DNA of 43,970 bases from 66-474 sp036759545 (GTDB taxonomy: Bacteria > Pseudomonadota > Gammaproteobacteria > Xanthomonadales > Rhodanobacteraceae): assembly GCA_036759545.1 (NCBI GenBank), contig DAIOUL010000013.1, forward strand, positions 1 through 43,970. Reading direction: 5' to 3'. The position numbers were made by a program, and so were the translations under genes. The notes under the pieces are model-generated. The model was given only the letters and a program-made list of their open reading frames with translations. It was not told the DNA's origin and searched no databases. Of the stretch, positions 29,856 to 37,867 are shown piece after piece (position 1 is the stretch's first letter; each line of letters starts with the position of its first letter).

Positions 29856-31502
29856 ATGTTGATGCTTCGCAATCTGCGCAAGACGGCGCTCGTGCTGGCG
29901 GTCACCGGCGCGATCGGCGTGGCCGGTGCAACCCAGGCCGCGTCCAATACTTCCCTGGCAACCGTGAGCCGCGGCACCCAACTGCTGCACGGCGATGCGA
30001 TCGGCGGCGCGCTGTCGCTGTCGCACCCGATCCATGTGACCCTCGCGCTGAAGCTGCGCAATCCGGATCAGTTGCGCGCTTTCAACTCCAGACCGCATCA
30101 GCCTATGAGCAGGACGCAACTCTCCGCCGATCATCTGCCGACGCAGGCGCAAGCCCAGGCGGTGGCGAATTTCCTCAAAGATGCCGGTTTCAAGAACGTC
30201 AGGATCTCGAGTAACCGAATGCTGGTGAATGCCGACGGCACGGCGGCGACGGCTGCACGCGCGTTCAACACTTCTCTGGCGCAGGTGCGCACGCACGACG
30301 GCCGCGTCACTTTCGCCAATACGGCGGACATCAAGATTCCGGCGAGTTTGCGCGACAGCGTGCAGGCGGTGCTGGGCCTGCAGGGAGTGCACAAGGCGCA
30401 GACTTTTGCGGTGAGCGCGCAAGCCTCGACCGCCGCGCTGGGCGGGCACAACCCGCTCGAGTTCGCCGACATTTACGGCACCAGTGGCCTGGCCCCGGCC
30501 ACCAGCGTCGATGCCGCGGTGTTCGGTTGGGGCGACATGTCGTTGACATTGACCGATCTCGCCAGCTTCACCAGCAGCAACGGACTGGATTCGGTCGACA
30601 CCAACGTCGTGTGCGTGGACTACGGCGGCTACAACAGCGGCGTGATCAACACCACCGATCCGACTTGCGACAACTTCGACGAAGGCACGGTGGAGTGGGA
30701 TATCGACAGCCAAGACATCATCGGCACGAGCGGGGGAGTGAAGAGCCTGACTTTCTACTCCGCATACGGCGGCTACAACGGTTCGGTCACCAACGCGCTC
30801 AACTCGATCGTGAATCCGCCGGAAGGCATTCCGCTCGCCACGGTCGTCAACCAGTCGTTCGGCGAGTGCGAACGGTTCGAGGACAGCGGGCAGGGCGGCG
30901 ATGGTTCGGCGCAGGCCGACGACGCGCTGTACGCGATCGGTATTGCGCAGGGCCAGACTTTCGCGGCTTCCACAGGCGATCACGGTTCCGACGAATGCGG
31001 CGATGGCGGCAAGAATTCGGCGAGTTATCCGGCCAGTTCGCCGTACAACGTGGCGGTGGCGGGTACCACATTGAATACCTCGGGCAGCACCTACGTGCGG
31101 GAAACCGAGTGGGTCAGTTCCGGTGGCAGCCCGAGTTCGTTCGAGACGGCTCCGTCATGGCAGAGCGGACTCACCTACGGTCCCTTCAAAGGCATGCGCG
31201 GCCCCGACGTGGCGTTCGACGCCAATCCGAACACCGGTGCGCTGGTCATTACCTATGGCGAAATCTCGCAGTGGGGCGGCACCAGCCTCGCGTCGCCGAT
31301 CTTTGTCGGCGCGTGGGCGCGGTTGATCGCCAATGGCGCGGTCGATCCGATGACCGCGGCGGGGCAGCAACTGTATTCGTTCCCGGCCTCGTACATCCAC
31401 GATGTGCGCTCCGGCAACAACCACGGTTACATCGCCAAACGCGGATGGGATTGGGCTTCCGGCCGGGGCAGCATCGACTTCAGCCACTTCGACTCGAACT
31501 GA
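29856..31502 (+). CDS. S53 peptidase 4 (no PKD domain)
   Basis: A 548-aa secreted serine-carboxyl peptidase, closest to peptidase 3. Signal peptide 1-29 (LRNLRKTALVLAVTGAIG); prodomain about 33-195 (VRTHDGRVTFANT); catalytic Glu280 and Asp284 in VEWDIDSQDI, Asp375 in STGDHG and Ser477 in GGTSLASPIF. It has the same pre-Glu cysteine-containing insert (VVCVDYGGYN, PTCDNF) and FGECERFEDSGQGGDGSAQ. A Gly/Tyr-rich element (YGGYN) occurs twice around the active-site strand, at about 256-260 and 304-308, and is not in peptidase 3. It ends after the calcium-site region without PKD. Own promoter and terminator. Confidence 0.93.
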   Translation: MLMLRNLRKTALVLAVTGAIGVAGATQAASNTSLATVSRGTQLLHGDAIGGALSLSHPIHVTLALKLRNPDQLRAFNSRPHQPMSRTQLSADHLPTQAQAQAVANFLKDAGFKNVRISSNRMLVNADGTAATAARAFNTSLAQVRTHDGRVTFANTADIKIPASLRDSVQAVLGLQGVHKAQTFAVSAQASTAALGGHNPLEFADIYGTSGLAPATSVDAAVFGWGDMSLTLTDLASFTSSNGLDSVDTNVVCVDYGGYNSGVINTTDPTCDNFDEGTVEWDIDSQDIIGTSGGVKSLTFYSAYGGYNGSVTNALNSIVNPPEGIPLATVVNQSFGECERFEDSGQGGDGSAQADDALYAIGIAQGQTFAASTGDHGSDECGDGGKNSASYPASSPYNVAVAGTTLNTSGSTYVRETEWVSSGGSPSSFETAPSWQSGLTYGPFKGMRGPDVAFDANPNTGALVITYGEISQWGGTSLASPIFVGAWARLIANGAVDPMTAAGQQLYSFPASYIHDVRSGNNHGYIAKRGWDWASGRGSIDFSHFDSN

Positions 31503-31534
31503 TCCGGGAATTCCGGACCAGACGTTTCATCCTG

Positions 31535-31562
31535 ACCCGGCCGGCAACGGCCGGGTTTTTTA
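31535..31562 (+). terminator. Intrinsic terminator of S53 peptidase 4
   Basis: ACCCGGCCG, loop GCAA, CGGCCGGGT, then a T run that reaches into the stop codon of the convergent asparaginase-like gene. On the minus strand there is no T run, so it serves the peptidase only. Confidence 0.9.
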
Positions 31563-32048
31563 TGTGGTTTCCTCGAAGCGGTTTGCTTCGCGATTCTTGC
31601 GCACGCGCCGCGGATTCCAGATGCGGCCGTTCATCGCGATCCACACGCCATCGGCAAGCGCCTGCACCGCGCCAACCGCGCAACCGATGTTGAACACAGC
31701 GTCGGAACCCTGGAAGCGCGCGGGATTCAACGCGCCGGTCAGCACGATTACCTTGCCTGCGAGGCCTTCTAGCGCGCGCGCCGTTTCCACCATGGTGTCG
31801 GTGCCGTGCGTCACCAGCACGTGGCGATTCGCTTGCTGCTCGACTGCGGCGCGGATCGCCGCGCGATCCGCATCGGTGATGTCGAGGCTGTCTTTGCGCA
31901 ACACCGGCACCACGTCGAAGGCGAACGCCACGCCGAGTTGCCCCAGGATTTCGCCGATCTGCGGCGCGCCGATCTGGTAATCCGACTTCGCGTCGAAATA
32001 CACCTTGTCGATCGTGCCGCCGGTGGTGATGACGGTGAGGTGGTGCAT
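31560..32048 (-). CDS. Single-domain asparaginase-like protein
   Basis: A 162-aa protein equal to the N-terminal domain of type I/II L-asparaginases. It keeps TVITTGGTIDK (first active-site threonine) and VLVTHGTDTMVETA (second Thr, Asp) but lacks the C-terminal domain of the usual 330-aa enzyme. Short stand-alone homologues of this type occur in many proteobacteria, so it is probably a real family rather than a truncation; whether it hydrolyses asparagine is unknown, since the C-terminal domain completes the active site across the dimer in the full enzyme. ATG 32048 is preferred; a longer in-frame start at 32144 exists. No signal peptide. Confidence 0.85.
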   Translation of the reverse strand: MHHLTVITTGGTIDKVYFDAKSDYQIGAPQIGEILGQLGVAFAFDVVPVLRKDSLDITDADRAAIRAAVEQQANRHVLVTHGTDTMVETARALEGLAGKVIVLTGALNPARFQGSDAVFNIGCAVGAVQALADGVWIAMNGRIWNPRRVRKNREANRFEETT

Positions 32049-32206
32049 GGGCGCCGCTCGAAGAAGATTCGACCGTCGATTATGGCAAGGGGCACGAGCA
32101 ACGTCGAACGCGGTGTGGCAACGATGCGGGCAGGGCCCGCGCATGGCATAATCCGCCGTCTTTTTTCAGGTCCGGCAGACACATGCGGGCCGCCGACGGA
32201 GCCCCG

Positions 32207-32542
32207 ATGAGTTTTTCGCTGATTTCAGTAGCACACGCCGCTGCCGCGCCCGCTGCAGCTTCGGCGTCCAATCCGCTGATCACATTCCTGCCGCTGCTGA
32301 TCTTGTTCGGCATCTTCTATTTCATGCTGATCCGCCCGCAGATGAAGCGGCAGAAGGAAGTGCGGACGATGCTGAGCCAGCTCGCGAAAAACGACGAGGT
32401 GATCGCCGCCGGCATCGCCGGGCGCGTGGACGAGATCGGCGAATCCTTCGTCAGCGTCGAAATCGCGCCCAACGTGAAAATCCGCGTGCAGAAGGGCGCG
32501 ATCACGCAGGTGCTGCCCAAAGGCACTTTGAAATCCTCCTGA
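32207..32542 (+). CDS. yajC: Preprotein translocase accessory subunit YajC
   Basis: A 111-aa inner-membrane protein that associates with SecDF and the SecYEG translocon. It has an Ala-rich N-terminus, a single membrane helix (NPLITFLPLLILFGIFYFML), the signature RPQMKRQKEV and a soluble beta-rich tail with GIAGRVDEIGESFVSVEIAPNV split over strands. CGGAGCCCCG precedes the ATG at 32207. It is first in yajC-secD-secF. CATAAT at 32147-32152 could be the -10 of its promoter; no good -35 is seen. The usual neighbour tgt is not upstream in this window. Confidence 0.93.
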   Translation: MSFSLISVAHAAAAPAAASASNPLITFLPLLILFGIFYFMLIRPQMKRQKEVRTMLSQLAKNDEVIAAGIAGRVDEIGESFVSVEIAPNVKIRVQKGAITQVLPKGTLKSS

Positions 32543-32583
32543 TGTCGAATGCATCGACTCGTCGCATCCGGTAAACGCCCTCC

Positions 32584-34440
32584 ATGAGTGATTTTCCCCG
32601 CTGGAAATACGCGCTGGTCGCGATCGTGCTCGCGCTCGGGCTGCTGTATGCCGCGCCCAACGTGTTCCGTCCGCAGCCTGCCGTGCAGATCTCGGCCAAC
32701 CGCGGCGCCACCATCGATGCAGGCGTGCAGAAGAAGGTCGAGGACACGCTCGACAAGGCGAAGATTCCGTATCAGGACGTCGCCATCGAGGGCGATCGCC
32801 TGCTGGCACGCTTCGCCAACACCGACGTGCAGTTGCACGCCTCGGACACGCTGCGGCTGGCGCTCGGCGACAACTACAACGTGGCGCTGAATCTCGCCAG
32901 CACCGTGCCGCACTGGCTGGAGGCGATCGGCGCGCACGCGATGCCGCTGGGCCTGGATCTGCAGGGCGGCGTGCATTTCCTGATGCAGGTGGATCAGAGC
33001 GCGGTACTGCAGAAGCAGCAGCAACGCTATCTCGACGACATCCGCTCGGTGCTGCGCGAGAAGAACATCCGCTACGACTCGGTGACCCCGAGCGGGCAGG
33101 GCGTGCAGGTGGTGCTGCGCTCGACCGCCGACCGCGACGCCGCGTACAAGGCGATCGCGGCGGATGCCCAGGATCTGGCGCTCACCGACACCACCACGCC
33201 GGGCGGCGCGCCCGCGCTGCAGGCCAACATCAAACCCGAGAAGGTCACCGAACTGGCGCAGAACACCATCCGCCAGAACGTCACCACGCTGCGCAACCGC
33301 GTCAACGCGCTGGGCGTATCCGAACCGCTGATCCAGCAGCAGGGCGACACGCGCATCGTGGTCGAACTGCCGGGCGTGCAGGACACCGCAGAGGCCAAGA
33401 AGATCCTCGGCGCCACCGCCACGCTGGAGTATCACGCCAACGATCTGAACGTGAACCCGGTCGAGGCCGAGCGCACCGGCAACGTGCCGCCCGAGGACAA
33501 GCTCTATCACGACAAGGACGGCCGGCCTTACGTATTGAAGAAGAAGGTGATCGTCAGCGGTGATGAATTGGTGGATGCAAGCCAGGGCTACGACCAGCAG
33601 ACCGGCACGCCCGACGTCAATGTGGAACTGAATTCCGCCGGCGCGCGCAAGATGCTGGATTTCACCACCCAGAACGTCGGCAAGCCGATGGGCGTGGTGT
33701 ACGTGGATCGCGTGCCGGAAACGAAGATCGTCGACGGCAAGGAAGTGCGCACCTACAAGACCACCGAAACGGTGATCAACGACGCGACCATCCAGGGCGT
33801 GTTCGGCAAACGCTTCCAGACCACGGGTCTGGGCCAGCAGGAAGCGCAGACGCTGGCGGTGCTGCTGCGTTCCGGTTCTCTGGCGGCGCCCACCGACATC
33901 GTCGAGCAGCGCGTGATCGGGCCGTCGCTCGGTCAGGACAACATCCGCAAGGGCGAACGCGCGGTGATCCTGGGACTGCTGCTGGTACTGGCTGCCGCCG
34001 CGATCTACTACAAGTTGTTCGGCCTGGTGGCCGACATCGCGCTGTTCTTCAACCTGGTGATCCTGATCGCGGTGATGTCGGCGATCGGCGTGACGCTGAC
34101 GATGCCCGGCATCGCCGGTATCGTGCTGACGCTGGGCATGGCGATCGACGCGAACGTGCTGATCTGCGAACGCATCCGCGAGGAACTGCGCAACGGTTCC
34201 ACGCCGCTGGCCTCGATCCGCGCCGGTTACGAAAAAGCCTGGTCGACGATTCTGGATGCCAACGTCACGCACCTGCTGGCGGCTCTCGGCCTGATGACGC
34301 TGGGTTCCGGCGCGATCAAGGGCTTCGGCATCACGTTGTTCATCGGTATCCTGACATCGCTGTTCACCTCGGTGACGGTGACGCACGCGATCACCGCCGC
34401 GATACACGGCGGCCGCAAGCTGAAGACACTGTCGGTGTAA
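32584..34440 (+). CDS. secD: Protein translocase subunit SecD
   Basis: A 618-aa inner-membrane protein that uses the proton gradient to complete protein export. It has an N-terminal helix (YALVAIVLALGLLYAAPNVF), the large periplasmic P1 domain beginning after PLGLDLQGGVHFLMQVD, and five to six C-terminal helices with the conserved GMAIDANVLICERIREEL (SecD/F motif with the proton-path Asp) and GSGAIKGFGITLFIGILTS. Length matches E. coli SecD (615 aa). It begins 41 bp after yajC. A 149-bp gap with a repeat separates it from secF. Confidence 0.96.
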   Translation: MSDFPRWKYALVAIVLALGLLYAAPNVFRPQPAVQISANRGATIDAGVQKKVEDTLDKAKIPYQDVAIEGDRLLARFANTDVQLHASDTLRLALGDNYNVALNLASTVPHWLEAIGAHAMPLGLDLQGGVHFLMQVDQSAVLQKQQQRYLDDIRSVLREKNIRYDSVTPSGQGVQVVLRSTADRDAAYKAIAADAQDLALTDTTTPGGAPALQANIKPEKVTELAQNTIRQNVTTLRNRVNALGVSEPLIQQQGDTRIVVELPGVQDTAEAKKILGATATLEYHANDLNVNPVEAERTGNVPPEDKLYHDKDGRPYVLKKKVIVSGDELVDASQGYDQQTGTPDVNVELNSAGARKMLDFTTQNVGKPMGVVYVDRVPETKIVDGKEVRTYKTTETVINDATIQGVFGKRFQTTGLGQQEAQTLAVLLRSGSLAAPTDIVEQRVIGPSLGQDNIRKGERAVILGLLLVLAAAAIYYKLFGLVADIALFFNLVILIAVMSAIGVTLTMPGIAGIVLTLGMAIDANVLICERIREELRNGSTPLASIRAGYEKAWSTILDANVTHLLAALGLMTLGSGAIKGFGITLFIGILTSLFTSVTVTHAITAAIHGGRKLKTLSV

Positions 34441-34473
34441 TGTTTTTCAGTTGCGAAAACGGTGCGGGCATTC

Positions 34474-34525
34474 GCCCCCTTAAGGGGGCAGATTGCGAAC
34501 GCGAAGCGATTCGCAATCGGGGGTT
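34474..34525. repeat. Palindromic element inside the secD-secF gap
   Basis: GCCCCCTTAAGGGGGC (34474-34489) is a perfect palindrome and is followed by ATTGCGAA (34492-34499) / TTCGCAAT (34510-34517) around CGCGAAGCGA, then CGGGGGTT. The layout CCCCCTTAAGGGGGC, GCGAAGCG, GGGGG resembles intergenic elements I associate with Xanthomonadales. The rest of the gap (34441-34589) shows no gene. No strong ribosome binding site is visible before secF. Confidence 0.6.
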
Positions 34526-34589
34526 GTGGGAGCAACCTACGGCCGCGGTCGAAGCACAACCTGCAATTTGACTGAAGCGTTATCAATCC

Positions 34590-35552
34590 ATGGAAATTTT
34601 CAATCCCCACAGCAACATCGATTTCCTGCGCTGGCGCAAGGTCAGCATCAGCGTGTCGGTGTTGCTGATCATTGCCTCGATCTTCTTCATCACCGTGCGC
34701 GGCCTGAACTACGGCCTGGATTTCACCGGCGGCGTGCTGGTGCAGGTGACGTATCAAAAGCCCGTCGATGTGGGCGAAGTGCGCGGCGCACTGGCTTCGT
34801 CCGGGTTCGAGAACGCGGTGGTGCAAAGCCTGGGCGGCACGCGCGACATCTCGATCCGCCTGCAGCCCAAGGCCGATCCGGCGGCGGTCGTGGGCGGCGT
34901 GGTCAAACCCGACCGCGTGGCTACGGACGTGCTGAAGGCCTTGCAGTCCAAGCGTGGCGACGTTTCGCTGTCGCGGCCACCGGATTTCGTCGGCCCGCAG
35001 GTCGGTGCGGAGTTGCGCAACAGCGGCATCATCGCGGTGATCGTGGTGATCGTCGGCATCATGATCTATCTCGGTTTGCGCTTCGAAAAACGCTTCGCCG
35101 TCGCCGCGCTCGCATCCGAAGTACACGACACGCTGATTACCGTCGGCATCATCGCGGCCGTGCAGCGCGAATTCGACATGACGACGCTGGCCGCGGTGCT
35201 GGCGGTGGTGGGCTATTCGATCAACGACAAGGTCGTGGTGTTCGACCGCGTGCGCGAGATGTTCCGCACCACGCGCAAGGCCGAGCCGGTGCAGGTGTTG
35301 AACCACGCGATCAACAGCACGCTGTCGCGTACCATCATCACCTCGCTGTTCACCGGCATCACCATGGCCGCGCTGTTCCTGTTCGGCGGCCAGGCGGTGC
35401 ACAACTTCGCCATCACCATGCTGATCGGAATCCTGGTCGGCACGCTGTCCTCGATCTTCTTCGCCAACCCGATCCTGCTTTGGCTGGGGGTGTCGAAAAA
35501 AGATCTGATGCCGGTGACGAAAGAGAATCCGGAGCTGGCGCGGCGGCCTTGA
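34590..35552 (+). CDS. secF: Protein translocase subunit SecF
   Basis: A 320-aa inner-membrane partner of SecD. It has an N-terminal helix (KVSISVSVLLIIASIFFITV), GLNYGLDFTGGVLVQV (the conserved DFTGG motif), a periplasmic domain and five C-terminal helices with VVGYSINDKVVVFDRVREMF (proton-path Asp) and STLSRTIITSLFT. The protein ends with a short polar tail. It is followed by a strong bidirectional terminator at 35574. Confidence 0.96.
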   Translation: MEIFNPHSNIDFLRWRKVSISVSVLLIIASIFFITVRGLNYGLDFTGGVLVQVTYQKPVDVGEVRGALASSGFENAVVQSLGGTRDISIRLQPKADPAAVVGGVVKPDRVATDVLKALQSKRGDVSLSRPPDFVGPQVGAELRNSGIIAVIVVIVGIMIYLGLRFEKRFAVAALASEVHDTLITVGIIAAVQREFDMTTLAAVLAVVGYSINDKVVVFDRVREMFRTTRKAEPVQVLNHAINSTLSRTIITSLFTGITMAALFLFGGQAVHNFAITMLIGILVGTLSSIFFANPILLWLGVSKKDLMPVTKENPELARRP

Positions 35553-35573
35553 TGCGGCAGCCGTAAGCCGCAT

Positions 35574-35605
35574 GAAAAAACGCCGCGCTTGCGCGCGGCG
35601 TTTTT
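35574..35605. terminator. Bidirectional terminator between secF and the M13 peptidase
   Basis: AAAAAA, CGCCGCGC, loop TTGC, GCGCGGCG, TTTTT: an 8-bp perfect stem with an A run before and a T run after, so it can end transcripts from both secF (plus) and the M13 peptidase gene (minus), which converge here. Confidence 0.93.
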
Positions 35606-35631
35606 GTTACAGCGACCAAAGGTCGGCAGCA

Positions 35632-37671
35632 TTACCAGATCTTCACCTGCTGGTCTCCGCTCCGGACCATCTTGTCGCCAGCCTTGCACTGGAACGCCGA
35701 GGCGAACGCCGGCATGTTGGACGGCGCGCCGATCGCGCGGAATTGCGAAGGCGCGTGCGGATTGGCCGCGATCAGGACCTTGGTCAACTGCGGACGCATG
35801 TTCTCCCTCCAGACCCGCGCCCAATTCAGGAAGAAACGCTGATCCTCGGTCATGCCGTCTATTTTTCCGATGGCTTCGTTCGGGTTCTGTTTCAGCGCCG
35901 TCTGCAAGGCGTCATACGCCGCGTTCAACCCGCCCAGATCGCCGATGTTTTCCCCCAATGTCAGTTGTCCATTGACGTTCACGCCCGGCAACGGCGAATA
36001 GGCGTCGAACTGCTTGACCAGCTTGCCGGTGCGCGCCTTGAATTTCGCCTCGTCCTGTTTGGTCCACCAATTCTCGCGATTGCCGTAGCCGTCGAACTGG
36101 CTGCCCTGATCGTCGAAGCCGTGGCTGGCCTCGTGGCCGATCACCGCGCCGATGCCGCCGTAGTTGAGCGCATCGTCGCCATTGGCGTAGAAGAACGGCG
36201 GCTGCAGGATGGCGGCCGGGAAGTTGATGGTGTTGGTGGTGGGATCGTAATAGGCATTGACCGTCTGCGGGGTCATGCCCCATTCCTTGCGGTCGGTCTT
36301 CTTGCCGATGTGGCCGATGTCGTAGTGGTAGTTGTACTTGGCTGCGGAGGCCGCGTTGGCGAAATAGTTGTCGGGCACGATGGTCAGGCCGCTCCAATCG
36401 CGCCACTCGCCGGGATCGGGATAACCGATCTTCGGCAGGAACAGCTTCCACTTTTCGAGCGCCTTGGCCTTGGTCTCGGGGCTCATCCAGTCCAGGTGCT
36501 CGATGCGGTTGCGCAGCGCGTCGCGTACGTTGGTGACCAGTTGCTCGGCGCGCGCCTTGGATTGCGGCGGGAAATACTTGGCGACGTACAACTCGCCCAG
36601 CGCCATGCCCATGCCATCGTTGACCTCGCCCAGCACCCGTTTCCAGCGCGGCTTCTGCTGCGGCTGGCCGGCCATGGTCTTGTTGTGGAATTCGAAGTGG
36701 TTGTCCTGGAAGGCGTCACTCAGCACCGGCGAAGCCGCGTCGATGGTGTGGAAGCGCAGGTACGCCTGCCATTGCGAAATCGGTGCGCCGGCCAGCAGCT
36801 TGCCGAATTCGCCGAAGAACTTCGGTTGCGACAGCGAGAAACCCTTGCCGACGTCGACGCCTTGCATCGAGAAGAATTTTTCCCAACTGAAATTGGGAGT
36901 GAGCTTGTCCGCCTCGGCGACGCTGACGAAGTGGTATTCGTTGTCCAGATCGCGCAGTTCGGTCGGCGCAAGCGATGCCTTGGCCAGTTCGGTTTCGAAG
37001 GCCATCACCTGAGCGGCCTGCGCCTTCGCATCGGCTGCGCTGACCCCGGTCATCTGCAGCGTCTTGGCGATGTAGGCGACGTACGCAGCGCGTTGATCCT
37101 TGTACTTCGGATCGAAATAGTAGTCGCGCGTCGGCAGGCCCAGGCCGTCCTGGAAGGCGTAGCCGATCTGATTGGTTGCATCCTTGAAATCCGCACCCGA
37201 CCCGAAGGCGAACACGTACGGAAAGCCTTCATTGAAGCTCGCATCTATGAAGTTCGCCACGTCGGCGCCGTTCTTCAACGCATCGATCTGCGCCAGCCTC
37301 GGTTTGATCGGGTCGAAGCCTGCCTTGTTCACGGCTGTCTCGTTCATGCCGGAGGCGTAGTACCAGCCGAGTTTTTGCTCGATCGAGCCGGGCTTGGCAT
37401 GCGCTGCATTCTTGACGGCGCTTTCGAGGATCACGCGCTGATCGGCGCGGCTCTTTTCCGCCAGGATGTTGAACGCGCCCCAACTGGCCTGGTCGCCGGG
37501 GATGGGATTGTCGGCAATCCATTTGGCATTGACATAAGCATTGAAATCGGTGCACGGGCTGATGTTCTTCGACAGCTCGCTCATGTCGAAATTGTCGGCG
37601 GCAAACGCGCTGCCGGCACTGAGCGCCAGCGCTACGGCCAACGCGACCGGCTTGAACAGGTGCTTGTTCAT
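35632..37671 (-). CDS. M13 family zinc metallopeptidase (neprilysin/PepO type), secreted
   Basis: A 679-aa exported endopeptidase for short peptides. Signal peptide 1-24 (ends SAFA-A) and no lipobox. The M13 N-terminal domain starts with SPCTDFNAYVNAKWIADNPIP. The catalytic domain has NAYYDPTTNTINFPAAILQPPF, the zinc motif IGHEASHGFDDQGSQFD (HExxH) and GENIGDLGG, whose Glu is the third zinc ligand. The C-terminus ends CKAGDKMVRSGDQQVKIW, where the family-typical final W is kept. Length is normal for the family. Monocistronic, ended by the bidirectional terminator at 35574. Confidence 0.95.
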   Translation of the reverse strand: MNKHLFKPVALAVALALSAGSAFAADNFDMSELSKNISPCTDFNAYVNAKWIADNPIPGDQASWGAFNILAEKSRADQRVILESAVKNAAHAKPGSIEQKLGWYYASGMNETAVNKAGFDPIKPRLAQIDALKNGADVANFIDASFNEGFPYVFAFGSGADFKDATNQIGYAFQDGLGLPTRDYYFDPKYKDQRAAYVAYIAKTLQMTGVSAADAKAQAAQVMAFETELAKASLAPTELRDLDNEYHFVSVAEADKLTPNFSWEKFFSMQGVDVGKGFSLSQPKFFGEFGKLLAGAPISQWQAYLRFHTIDAASPVLSDAFQDNHFEFHNKTMAGQPQQKPRWKRVLGEVNDGMGMALGELYVAKYFPPQSKARAEQLVTNVRDALRNRIEHLDWMSPETKAKALEKWKLFLPKIGYPDPGEWRDWSGLTIVPDNYFANAASAAKYNYHYDIGHIGKKTDRKEWGMTPQTVNAYYDPTTNTINFPAAILQPPFFYANGDDALNYGGIGAVIGHEASHGFDDQGSQFDGYGNRENWWTKQDEAKFKARTGKLVKQFDAYSPLPGVNVNGQLTLGENIGDLGGLNAAYDALQTALKQNPNEAIGKIDGMTEDQRFFLNWARVWRENMRPQLTKVLIAANPHAPSQFRAIGAPSNMPAFASAFQCKAGDKMVRSGDQQVKIW

Positions 37672-37867
37672 AGGTTCCTCGTGTGGAAGGGTAAGGCCGC
37701 GGCACGGCCGCTGAGCGCCGCCAAGGCTAGCAGGCGCGCATCCGTACGGCAGTGTCGAAAGTCGGGGGTGAGGATGGGCGTTCGCACGATACGTCGACTG
37801 GACGGTTTGCCGGTGCGCCGCTTTCCGCGGTTATCATGCCGCGGTTTTGGGCTCGCGAGGATCAGGC

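Noticed and set aside
32317..34407. A 696-codon open frame on the minus strand
   Set aside because: Antisense shadow of secD; His/Gln/Arg-rich composition without any domain.
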